In this document: in pieces, positions 26,037 through 38,601 of the stretch
Layout of the letters: each line of letters begins with the position of its first letter
How positions within the stretch are numbered: position 1 is the first letter of the stretch
DNA from: Arenicola marina
Lineage: Eukaryota > Annelida > Polychaeta > Arenicolidae
Assembly: GCA_964019135.1 (NCBI GenBank)
Contig: OZ025263.1
Span: forward strand, 36,124,133 to 36,188,132
Reading direction: 5' to 3'
Length of the DNA stretch: 64,000 bases
Program-made: the position numbers and the translations under genes
The notes under the pieces: model-generated
The model's database searches: none
The model's input: the letters and a program-made list of their open reading frames with translations, nothing else
What the model was told of the DNA's origin: nothing

Positions 26037-27550
26037 TACAGGTATAACGGCCAGGGCAGGGGACAGGGCCAGACCCACAGACCCCCACTGGGGTCACAGC
26101 TACAAGGACAAACGGCCGGGGCAGGAGACAGGGCCAGACCCACAGACCCCCTCTGGGGTCACAGCTACACGTATAACGGCCAGGGCGGGGGACAAGGCCA
26201 GACCCCCACTGGGGTCATAGCTACAGGTATAGCGGCCAGGGCAGGGGACAGGGCAAGCCCACAGACCCCCACTGGGATCACAGCTACAGGTATAAGGGCC
26301 AGGGCATAGGACAGATTCAGACCCACAGACCCCCACTGGGGTCACAGCTACAGGTTTAACGGCCAGGGCAGGGGACAGGGCAGACCCGCAGAACCCCACT
26401 GGGGTCACAGCTACAGGTATAACAGCCAGGGCAGGCGACAGGGCCAGACCGACAGACCCCCACTGGGGTCACAGCTACAAGTATAACGGCGTGGGCAGGG
26501 GACAGGGCCAGACCCCCACTGGGGTCAAAGCTACAAGTTTAACGGCCAGGGCAGGGGACAGGGCCAGACCTTCACTGGGGTCACAGCTACAGGTATAACG
26601 GCCAGGACAGGGGACAGGGCAGACCCACAGACCCCCACTGGAGTCACAGCTACAGGTATAACGGCCAGGGCAGGGGACAGGGCCAGACCCCCACTGGGGT
26701 CACAGCTACAGGTATCACGGCCAGAGCAGGGGACAGGGCCAGACCCACAGACCCCCACTGGGGTCACAGCTACAAGTATAACGGCCAGGGCAGGGGACAG
26801 GGCCAGATCCCCACTGGGGTCACAACTACAAGTATAACGGCCAGGGCAGAGTACAGGGCCAGACCCCCACTGGGGTCACAGCTACAGGTATAACGGCCAG
26901 GGCAGGGGACAGGGCAGACCCACAGACCCCCACTGGGGTCACAGCTACCGGTATAACGGCCAGGGCAGGAGACAGGCCCAGACCCTCACTGGGGTCACAG
27001 CTACAGGTATAACGGCCAGGGCAGGGGACAGGGCCAGACCCCCACTGGGGTCACAGCTACAAGTATAACGGCCAGGGCAGGAGACAGGGCAGAAACACAG
27101 ACCCCCACTGGGGTCACAGCTACAGGTATAACGGCCAGGGCAGGAGACAGGCCCAGACCCCCACTGGGGTCACAGCTACAGGTATAACGGCCAGGGGAGG
27201 GGACAGGTCAGACCCACAGACTCCCACTGGGGTCACAGCTACAGGTATAACGGCCAGGACAGGGGACAGGGCAGACCCACAGATCCCCACTGGGGTCACA
27301 GCTACAAGTATATATCGGCCAGGGCAGGAGACAGGGCCAGACCGCCACTGGGGTCACAGCTACAGGTATAACGGCCAGGGCAGAGGACAGGGCAGACCCA
27401 GAGACCCCCACTGGGGTCACAGCTACAGGTATAACGGCCAAGGCAGGAGACAGGGTCAGACCCACAGACCCCCTCTGGGGTCACAGCTACAGGTATAACG
27501 GCCAGGGCAGGGGACAGGGGGGACCCACAGACCCCCACTGGGGTCACAGC
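26037..27550. repeat. 1,514 bp tandem repeat, copy 2
   Basis: This is almost identical to copy 1 in every stretch I compared. It ends where this copy reads AACTGCCAGGGCATTTGAC while copy 1 had continued into the next AAGGACAAACGG unit. Confidence 0.9.
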
Positions 27551-28242
27551 TACAGGTATAACTGCCAGGGCATTTGACAGGGTCAGACCCACAGACCCCC
27601 ACTGGGGTCACAGCTACAGGTATAACGGCCAAGGCAGGGGACAGGGTCAGACCCACAGACCCCCACTGGGGACACAGCTACAGGTATGACGACCAGGGCA
27701 GGGGACAGGGCAGAAACACAGACCCCCAATGGGGTCACAGCTACAGGTATAACTACCAGGGCATAGGACAGAGTCAGACCCACAGACTCCCACTGGGGTC
27801 ACAGCTACAGGTATAACGTCCAGGGCAGGGGACAGGGCAGACCCACATACCCCCACTGGGGTCACAGCTACAGGTATAACGGCCAGGGCAGGGGACAGGG
27901 CCAGACCCACAGACCCCCCCTGGGGTCACAGCTACAAGTATATCGGCCAGGGCAGGGGACAGGGCCAGACCCCTACCGGGGTCACAGCTACAAGTATGAC
28001 GGCCAGGGCAGGGGACAGGGCCAGACCCCCACTGCGGTCACAGCTACAGGTATAACGGCCAGGGCAGGGGACAGGGCCAGACCCCCACTGGGGTCACAGC
28101 TACAGGTATAACGGCCAGGGTAGGGGACAGGGCAGACCCACAGACCTCCACTGGGGTCACAGCTACAGGTATAACGGCCAGGGGAGGGGACAGGGCAGAC
28201 CCACAGACCCTCACTGGGGTCACAGCTACAGTTATAACGGCC
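27052..28242. repeat. Higher-order block D, copy 2
   Basis: This is the copy of 4,965-6,155 at an offset of 22,087 bp. It is joined on its left to the second 1,514 bp repeat and on its right to the marker-unit series of 28.3-46.5 kb. Confidence 0.85.
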
Positions 28243-28289
28243 ATTGCAATGGACAGGGCCAGACCCAAAGACCCCCACTGGGGTTACAG

Positions 28290-29837
28290 CTACAGGTATA
28301 ACGGCCAGGGCAGGGGACAGGGCCAGACCCCCACTGGGGTCACAGCTGCTGGTATAACGGCCAGGGCAGGGGGCAGGGCATACCCACAGACCCCCACTGG
28401 GGTCACAGCTACAGGTATAACGGCCAGGGCAGGTGACAGGGTAGACTCACAGACCCCCACTGGGGTTACAGCTACAGGTATAACGGCCAGGGCAGGGGAC
28501 AGGGCCCGACCCACAGACCCCCACTGGGGTCACAGCTACAAGGAAAAACGGCCGGGGCTGGAGACGGGGCAGACCCACAGACCCCCACTGGGGTCACAGC
28601 TACAGGTATAACGGCCAGGGCAGGGGACAAGGCAGACCCACAGACCCCCTCTGGGGTTACAGCTACAGGTATAACGGCCAGGGCAGGGGCAGGGCAGACC
28701 CACAGACCCCCACTGGGGTCACAGCTACAGGTATAACGGCCAGGGCAGGGGACAGGGCCAGACCCCAACAGGGGTCACAGCTACAGGTATAACGGCCAGT
28801 GCAGGGGACAGGGTCAGACCCACAGACCCCCACTGGGGTCACAGCTACAGGTATAATTATAAAGGCAGGGGACAGGGCAGACCCACAGACCCCCACTGGG
28901 GTCACAGCTACAGGTATAACGGCCAGGGCAGGGGACAGGGCCAGACCCCCACTGGGGTCACAGCTACAGGTTTAACGGCCAGGGTAGGGGACAGGGCAGA
29001 CTCACAGACCCCCACGGGGGTCACAGCTACAGGTATAACGGCCAGGGCAGGAGACAGGGCCAGACCCCCACTGGGGTCAGAGCTACCGGTATAACGGCCA
29101 GGGGAGGGGGCAGGGCATACCCACAGACCCCCACTGGGGTCACAGCTACAGGTATAACGGCCAGGGCAGGGGACAGGGTAGACTCACAGACCCCCACTGG
29201 AGTTACAGCTACAGGTATAACGGCCAGGGCAGGGGACAGGGCCCGACCCACAGACCCCCACTGGGGTCACAGCTACAAGGAAAAACGGCCGGGGCTGGAG
29301 ACGGGGCAGACCCACAGACCCCCACTGGGGTCACAGCTACAGGTATAACGGCCAGGGCAGGGGACAAGGCAGACCCACAGACCCCCTCTGGGGTTACAGC
29401 TACAGGTATAACGGCCAGGGCAGGGGCAGGGCAGACCCACAGACCCCCACTGGGGTCACAGCTACAGGTATAACGGCCAGGGCAGGGGACAGGGCCAGAC
29501 CCCAACAGGGGTCACAGCTACAGGTATAACGGCCAGTGCAGGGGACAGGGTCAGACCCACAGACCCCCACTGGGGTCACAGCTACAGGTATAATTATAAA
29601 GGCAGGGGACAGGGCAGACCCACAGACCCCCACTGGGGTCACAGCTACAGGTATAACGGCCAGGGCAGGGGACAGGGCCAGACCCCCACTGGGGTCACAG
29701 CTACAGGTTTAACGGCCAGGGTAGGGGACAGGGCAGACTCACAGACCCCCACTGGGGTCACAGCTACAGGTATAACGGCCAGGGCAGGAGACAGGGCCAG
29801 ACCCCCACTGGGGTCAGAGCTACCGGTATAACGGCCA
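28290..29837. repeat. 737 bp tandem repeat, about 2.1 copies
   Basis: 28,290-29,100 recurs at 29,027-29,837. Shared features are the AAGGAAAAACGG unit (28,540 and 29,277), the GGGCAGGGGCAGGGC 2 bp deletion, CCCCAACAGGGG, GGCCAGTGCAGG (28,795 and 29,532) and AATTATAAAGGC. Confidence 0.9.
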
Positions 29838-31779
29838 GGGGAGGGGACAGGGCTGACCCACAGACCCCCACTGGGGTCACAGCTACAGGTATAATTATAA
29901 AGGCAGGGGACAGGGCAGACCCACAGACCCCCACTGGGGTCACAGATACAGGTGTAACGGCCATTGCAGGGGACAGGGCCAGACCCAAAGACCCCCACTG
30001 GGGTTACAGCTATAGGTATAACGGCCAGGGCAGGGGACAGGGCCAGACCCACAGACCCCCACTGGGGTTACAGCTACAGTTATAACGGCCGGGGCAGGAG
30101 ACAGGGCCAGACCCACAGACCCCCACTGGGGTTACAGCTACAGGTATAACGGCCCGGCAGGGGACATGGCAGACCCACAGACCCCCACTGTGGTCACAGC
30201 TACACGTATAACGGCCAGGGCAGAGGACAGGGCCAGACCCCCACCGGTGTCATAGCTACAGGTATAACGGCCAGGGCAGGGGACAGGGCAGACCCACAGA
30301 CCCCCCCTGGGGTCACAGCTACAGGTATAACGGCCAGGGCAGGGGACAGGGTCAGACCCACAGACCCCCACTGGGGTCATAGCTAGAGGTATAATGGTAA
30401 GGGCAGGGGACAGGGTCAGACCCACAGACCCCCAGTGAGGTTACAGCTACAGGTATAACGGCCAGGGCAGGGGACAGGGTCAGACCCACAGACCCCCTCT
30501 GGGGTCACAGCTACAGGTATAACGGCCAGGGCAGGGGACAAGGCCAGACCCCTATTGGGGTCATAGCTGCAGGTATAGCGGCCAGGGCAGGGGACAGGGC
30601 AGACCCACAGACCCCCACTGGGATCACAGCTACAGGTATAACGGCCAGGGCAGGGGACAGGGCCAGACCCCATCTGGGGTCACAGCTACAGGTATAACGG
30701 CCAGGGCAGGGGACAGGGCCAGACCCCATCTGGGGTCACAGCTACAGGTATAACGGCCAGGGCAGGGGACAGGGTCAACCCACAGACCCCCACTGGGGTC
30801 ACAGCTACAGGTACAATGGTAAGGGCAGGGGACAGGGTCAGACCCACAGAACCCCACTGGGGTCACAGCTACATGTATAATGGTAAGGGCAGGAGACAGG
30901 GCAGACCCCCGCTCGGGTCACAGCTACAGATATAACGACCAGGGCAGGGGAGAGGGCAGACCCCCAGACCCCCACTGGGGATACAGCTACAGGTATAACG
31001 GCCAGGGCAGGGGACAGGGCAGAAACACAGACCCCCACTGGGGTCACAACTACAGGTATAACGGCCAGGGCATAGGACAGAGTCAGACCCACAGACCCCC
31101 ACTGGGGTCACAGCTAAAGGTTTAACGGTCAGGGCAGGGGACAGGGCAGACCCACAGACCCCCACTGGGGTCACAGCTACAGGTATAACAGCTAGGGCAG
31201 GCGACAGGGCCAGACTCACAGACCCCCACTGGGGTCACAGCTACAAGTATAACGGCCTGGGCAGGGGACAGGGCCAGACCCCCACTGGGGTCAAATCTAC
31301 AAGTTTAACGGCCCGGGCAGGGGACAGGGCCAGACCCCCACTGGGGTCACAGCTACAGGTATAACGGCCAGGACAGGGGACAGGGCAGACCCACAGACCC
31401 CCACTGGGGTCACAGCTACAGGTATAACGGCCAGGGCAGGGGACAGGGCCAGACCCATACTGGGGTCACAGCTACAGGTATCACGGCCAGAGCAGGGGAC
31501 AGGGCCAGACCCACAGACCCCCACTGGGGTCATAGCTACAAGTATAACGGCCAAGGCAGGGGACATGGCCAGACCCCCACTGGGGTCACAGCTACAAGTA
31601 TAACGGTCAGGGCAGAGGACAGGGCCAGACCCCCACTGGGGTCACAGCTACAGGTATAACGGCCAGGGCAGGGGCAGGGCAGACCCACAGACCCCCACTG
31701 GGGTCACAGCTACAGGTATAACGGCCAGGGCAGGGGACAGGGCCAGACCCCATCTGGGGTCACAGCTACAGGTATAACG
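29532..31779. repeat. Marker-to-marker block, 2,248 bp
   Basis: This is delimited by the GCCAGTGCAGGGG marker at 29,532 and its next occurrence at 31,780. It carries AATTATAAAGGC, CGGCCCGGCAGGGG (1 bp deletion), AATGGTAAGGGC and AACAGCTAGGGCAGGCG, all of which recur in the following three blocks. Confidence 0.82.
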
Positions 31780-34570
31780 GCCAGTGCAGGGGACAGGGTC
31801 AGACCCACAGACCCCCACTGGGGTCACAGCTACAGGTATAATTATAAAGGCAGGGGACAGGGCAGACCCACAGACCCCCACTGGGGTCACCGCTACAGGT
31901 ATAACGGCCAGGGCAGGGGACAGGGCCAGACCCCCACTGGGGTCACAGCTACAGGTTTAACGGCCAGGGTAGGGGACAGGGCAGACTCACAGACCCCCAC
32001 TGGGGTCACAGCTACAGGTATAACGGCCAGGGCAGGAGACAGGGCCAGACCCCCACTGGGGTCAGAGCTACCGGTATAACGGCCAGGGGAGGGGACAAGG
32101 CAGACCCCCACTGGGGTCAGAGCTACCGGTATAACGGCCAGGGGAGGGGACAGGGCAGACCCACAGACCCCCACTGGGGTCACAGCTACAGGTATAATTA
32201 TAAAGGCAGGGGACAGGGCAGACCCACAGACCCCCACTGGGGTCACAGATACAGGTGTAACGGCCATTGCAGGGGACAGGGCCAGACCCAAAGACCCCCA
32301 CTGGGGTTACAGCTATAGGTATAACGGCCAGGGCAGGGGACAGGGCCAGACCCACAGACCCCCACTGGGGTTACAGCTACAGTTATAACGGCCGGGGCAG
32401 GAGACAGGGCCAGACCCACAGACCCCCACTGGGGTTACAGCTACAGGTATAACGGCCCGGCAGGGGACATGGCAGACCCACAGACCCCCACTGTGGTCAC
32501 AGCTACACGTATAACGGCCAGGGCAGAGGACAGGGCCAGACCCCCACCGGTGTCATAGCTACAGGTATAACGGCCAGGGCAGGGGACAGGGCAGACCCAC
32601 AGACCCCCCCTGGGGTCACAGCTACAGGTATAACGGCCAGGGCAGGGGACAGGGTCAGACCCACAGACCCCCACTGGGGTCATAGCTAGAGGTATAATGG
32701 TAAGGGCAGGGGACAGGGTCAGACCCACAGACCCCCAGTGAGGTTACAGCTACAGGTATAACGGCCAGGGCAGGGGACAGGGTCAGACCCACAGACCCCC
32801 TCTGGGGTCACAGCTACAGGTATAACGGCCAGGGCAGGGGACAAGGCCAGACCCCCACTGGGGTCATAGCTGCAGGTATAGCGGCCAGGGCAGGGGACAG
32901 GGCAGACCCACAGACCCCCACTGGGATCACAGCTACAGGTATAACGGCCAGGGCAGGGGACAGGGCCAGACCCCATCTGGGGTCACAGCTACAGGTATAA
33001 CGGCCAGGGCAGGGGACAGGGTCAGACCCACAGACCCCCACTGGGGTCACAGCTACAGGTACAATGGTAAGGGCAGGGGACAGGGTCAGACCCACAGAAC
33101 CCCACTGGGGTCACAGCTACATGTATAATGGTAAGGGCAGGAGACAGGGCAGACCCCCGTTCGGGTCACAGCTACAGATATAACGACCAGGGCAGGGGAG
33201 AGGGCAGACCCCCAGACCCCCACTGGGGATACAGCTACAGGTATAACGGCCAGGGCAGGGGACAGGGCAGAAACACAGACCCCCACTGGGGTCACAACTA
33301 CAGGTATAACGGCCAGGGCATAGGACAGAGTCAGACCCACAGACCCCCACTGGGGTCACAGCTAAAGGTTTAACGGTCAGGGCAGGGGACAGGGCAGACC
33401 CACAGACCCCCACTGGGGTCACAGCTACAGGTATAACAGCTAGGGCAGGCGACAGGGCCAGACCCACAGACCCCCACTGGGGTCACAGCTACAAGTATAA
33501 CGGCCTGGGCAGGGGACAGGGCCAGACCCCCACTGGGGTCAAAGCTACAAGTTTAACGGCCCGGGCAGGGGACAGGGCCAGACCCCCACTGGGGTCACAG
33601 CTACAGGTATAACGGCCAGGACAGGGGACAGGGCAGACCCACAGACCCCCACTGGGGTCACAGCTACAGGTATAACGGCCAGGGCAGGGGACATGGCCAG
33701 ACCCCCACTGGGGTCACAGCTACAGGTATCACGGCCAGAGCAGGGGACAGGGCCAGACCCACAGACCCCCACTGGGGTCACAGCTACAAGTATAACGGCC
33801 AAGGCAGGGGACAGGGCCAGACCCCCACTGGGGTCACAGCTACAAGTATAACGGTCAGGGCAGAGGACAGGGCCAGACCCCCACTGGGGTCACAGCTACA
33901 GGTATAACGGCCAGGGCAGGGGACAGGGCAGACCCACAGACCCCCACTGCGGTCACAGCTACAGGTATAACGGCCAGGGCAGTGGACAGGGCCAGACCCC
34001 CACTGGGGTCACAGCTACAGGTATAACGGCCAGGGCAGGGGACAGGGCAGAAACACAGATCCCCACTGGGGTCACAGCTACAGGTATAACGGCCAATGCA
34101 GGAGACAGGCCCAGACCCCCACTGGGGTCACAGCTACAGGTATAACGGCCAGGGGAGGGGACAGGTCAGACCCACAGACTCCCACTGGGGTCACAGCTAC
34201 AGGTATAACGGCCAGTACAGGGGACAGGGCAGACCCACAGACCCCCACTACGGTCACAGCTACAAGTATATATCGGCCAGGGCAGGAGACAGGGCCAGAC
34301 CCCCACTGGGGTCACAGCTACAGGTGTAACGGCCAGGGGAGGGGACAGGGCCAGACCCAAAGACACCCACTGGGGTTACAGCTACAGGTATAACGGCCAG
34401 GGCAGGGGACAGGGCCAGACCCCCACTGGGGTCACAGCTACAGGTATAACGGCCAGGGCAGGGGACAGGGCAGACCCACAGACCCCCTCTGGGGTCACAG
34501 CTACAGGTATAACGGCCAGGGCGGGGGACAGGGCCAGACCCCATCTGGGGTCACAGCTACAGGTATAACG
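31780..34570. repeat. Marker-to-marker block, 2,791 bp
   Basis: This is the same ordered markers as the previous block plus about 540 bp of extra units, including GGCCAATGCAGG, AGTACAGGGG and CCCACTACGG near 34,100-34,260. It contains a local duplication of the GGTCAGAGCTACCGG unit near 32,070-32,130. Confidence 0.82.
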
Positions 34571-37500
34571 GCCAGTGCAGGGGACAGGGTCAGACCCACA
34601 GACCCCCACTGGGGTCACAGCTACAGGTATAATTATAAAGGCAGGGGACAGGGCAGACCCACAGACCCCCACTGGGGTCACCGCTACAGGTATAACGGCC
34701 AGGGCAGGGGACAGGGCCAGACCCCCACTGGGGTCACAGCTACAGGTTTAACGGCCAGGGTAGGGGACAGGGCAGACTCACAGACCCCCACTGGGGTCAC
34801 AGCTACAGGTATAACGGCCAGGGCAGGAGACAGGGCCAGACCCCCACTGGGGTCAGAGCTACCGGTATAACGGCCAGGGGAGGGGACAGGGCAGACCCCC
34901 ACTGGGGTCAGAGCTACCGGTATAACGGCCAGGGGAGGGGACAGGGCAGACCCACAGACCCCCACTGGGGTCACAGCTACAGGTATAATTATAAAGGCAG
35001 GGGACAGGGCAGACCCACAGACCCCCACTGGGGTCACAGATACAGGTGTAACGGCCATTGCAGGGGACAGGGCCAGACCCAAAGACCCCCACTGGGGTTA
35101 CAGCTATAGGTATAACGGCCAGGGCAGGGGACAGGGCCAGACCCACAGACCCCCACTGGGGTTACAGCTACAGTTATAACGGCCGGGGCAGGAGACAGGG
35201 CCAGACCCACAGACCCCCACTGGGGTTACAGCTACAGGTATAACGGCCCGGCAGGGGACATGGCAGACCCACAGACCCCCACTGTGGTCACAGCTACACG
35301 TATAACGGCCAGGGCAGAGGACAGGGCCAGACCCCCACCGGTGTCATAGCTACAGGTATAACGGCCAGGGCAGGGGACAGGGCAGACCCACAGACCCCCC
35401 CTGGGGTCACAGCTACAGGTATAACGGCCAGGGCAGGGGACAGGGTCAGACCCACAGACCCCCACTGGGGTCATAGCTAGAGGTATAATGGTAAGGGCAG
35501 GGGACAGGGTCAGACCCACAGACCCCCAGTGAGGTTACAGCTACAGGTATAACGGCCAGGGCAGGGGACAGGGTCAGACCCACAGACCCCCTCTGGGGTC
35601 ACAGCTACAGGTATAACGGCCAGGGCAGGGGACAAGGCCAGACCCCCACTGGGGTCATAGCTGCAGGTATAGCGGCCAGGGCAGGGGACAGGGCAGACCC
35701 ACAGACCCCCACTGGGATCACAGCTACAGGTATAACGGCCAGGCCAGGGGACAGGGCCAGACCCCATCTGGGGTCACAGCTACAGGTATAACGGCCAGGG
35801 CAGGGGACAGGGTCAGACCCACAGACCCCCACTGGGGTCACAGCTACAGGTACAATGGTAAGGGCAGTGGACAGGGTCAGACCCACAGAACCCCACTGGG
35901 GTCACAGCTACATGTATAATGGTAAGGGCAGGAGACAGGGCAGACCCCCGCTCGGGTCACAGCTACAGATATAACGACCAGGGCAGGGGAGAGGGCAGAC
36001 CCCCAGACCCCCACTGGGGATACAGCTACAGGTATAACGGCCAGGGCAGGGGACAGGGCAGAAACACAGACCCCCACTGGGGTCACAACTACAGGTATAA
36101 CGGCCAGGGCATAGGACAGAGTCAGACCCACAGACCCCCACTGGGGTCACAGCTAAAGGTTTAACGGTCAGGGCAGGGGACAGGGCAGACCCACAGACCC
36201 CCACTGGGGTCACAGCTACAGGTATAACAGCTAGGGCAGGCGACAGGGCCAGACCCACAGACCCCCACTGGGGTCACAGCTACAAGTATAACGGCCTGGG
36301 CAGGGGACAGGGCCAGACCCCCACTGGGGTCAAAGCTACAAGTTTAACGGCCCGGGCAGGGGACAGGGCCAGACCCCCACTGGGGTCACAGCTACAGGTA
36401 TAACGGCCAGGACAGGGGACAGGGCAGACCCACAGACCCCCACTGGGGTCACAGCTACAGGTATAACGGCCAGGGCAGGGGACATGGCCAGACCCCCACT
36501 GGGGTCACAGCTACAGGTATCACGGCCAGAGCAGGGGACAGGGCCAGACCCACAGACCCCCACTGGGGTCACAGCTACAAGTATAACGGCCAAGGCAGGG
36601 GACAGGGCCAGACCCCCACTGGGGTCACAGCTACAAGTATAACGGTCAGGGCAGAGGACAGGGCCAGACCCCCACTGGGGTCACAGCTACAGGTATAACG
36701 GCCAGGGCAGGGGACAGGGCAGAAACACAGATCCCCACTGGGGTCACAGCTACAGGTATAACGGCCAATGCAGGAGACAGGCCCAGACCCCCACTGGGGT
36801 CACAGCTACAGGTATAACGGCCAGGGGAGGGGACAGGTCAGACCCACAGACTCCCACTGGGGTCACAGCTACAGGTATAACGGCCAGTACAGGGGACAGG
36901 GCAGACCCACAGACCCCCACTACGGTCACAGCTACAAGTATATATCGGCCAGGGCAGGAGACAGGGCCAGACCCCCACTGGGGTCACAGCTACAGGTGTA
37001 ACGGCCAGGGGAGGGGACAGGGCCAGACCCAAAGACACCCACTGGGGTTACAGCTACAGGTATAACGGCCAGGGCAGGGGACAGGGCCAGACCCCCACTG
37101 GGGTCACAGCTACAGGTATAACGGCCAGGGCAGGGGACAGGGCAGACCCACAGACCCCCTCTGGGGTCACAGCTACAGGTATAACGGCCAGGGCGGGGGA
37201 CAGGGGGGACCCACAGACCCTCACTGGGGTCACAGCTACAGGTATAACTGCCAGGGCATGGGACAGGGTCAGACCCACAGACCCCCACTGGGGTCACAGC
37301 TACAGGTATAACGGCCAAGGCAAGGGACAGGGTCAGACCCACAGACCCCCACTGGGGACACAGCTACAGGTATGACGGCCAGGGCAGGGGACAGGGTAGA
37401 AACACAGACCCCCAATGGGGTCACAGCTACAGGTATAACTACCAGGGCATAGGACAGAGTCAGACCCACAGACCCCCACTGGGGTCACAGCTACAGGTAT

Positions 37501-38601
37501 AACTGCCAGGGCATGGGACAGGGCAGACCCACATACCCCCACTGGGGTCACAGCTACAGGTATAACGGCCAGGGCAGGGGACAGCGCCAGACCCACAGAC
37601 CCCCCCTGGGGTCACAGCTACAAGTATATCGGCCAGGGCAGGGGACAGGGCCAGACCCCCACTGGGGTCACAGCTACAAGTATGACGGCCAGGGCAGGGG
37701 ACAGGGCCAGACCCCCACTGGGGTCACAGCTACAGGTATAACGGCCAGGGCAGGGGACAGGGCCAGACCCCCACTGGGGTCACAGCTACAGGTATAACGG
37801 CCAGGGTAGGGGACAGGGCAGACCCACAGACCCCCACTGGGGTCACAGCTACAGGTATAACGGCCAGGGGAGGGGACAGGGCAGACCCACAGACCCCCAC
37901 TGGGGTCACAGCTACAGGTATAACGGCCAGGGCAGGGGACAGGACAGACCCACAAACCCCCACTGGGGTCACAGCTACAAGTATATATCGGCCAGGGCAG
38001 GAGATAGGGCCAGACCCCCACTGGGGTCACAGCTACAGGTATAACGGCCATTGCAGGGGACAGGGCCAGACCCAAAGACCCCCACTAGGGTCACAGCTAC
38101 AGGTATAACGGCCAGGGCAGGGGACAGGGCAGACCCACAGACCCCCACTGGGGTCACAGCTACAAGTATATCGGCCAGGGCAGGGGACAGGGCCAGACCC
38201 CCACTGGGGTCACAGCTACAAGTATAACGGCCAGGGCAGGGGACAGGGTAGACTCACAGACCCCCACTGGGGTTACAGCTACAGGTATAACGGCCAGGGC
38301 GGGGGACAGGGCCCGACCCACAGACCCCCACTGGGGTCACAGCTACAAGGAAAAACCGCCGGGGCTGGAGACGGGGCAGACCCACAGACCCCCACTGGGG
38401 TCACAGCTACAGGTATAACGGCCAGGGCAGGGGACAAGGCAGACCCACAGACCCCCTCTGGGGTTACAGCTACAGGTATAACGGCCAGGGCAGGGGCAGG
38501 GCAGACCCACAGACCCCCACTGGGGTCACAGCTACAGGTATAACGGCCAGGGCAGGGGACAGGGCCAGACCCCAACAGGGGTCACAGCTACAGGTATAAT
38601 G
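34571..38601. repeat. 4.1 kb higher-order repeat, copy 1 (4,031 bp)
   Basis: This runs between GCCAGTGCAGGGG markers at 34,571 and 38,602. It contains the 2.8 kb series followed by the AACTACCAGGGCATAGG, ATATCGG and AAGGAAAAAC marker units that were absent from the preceding block. Confidence 0.82.
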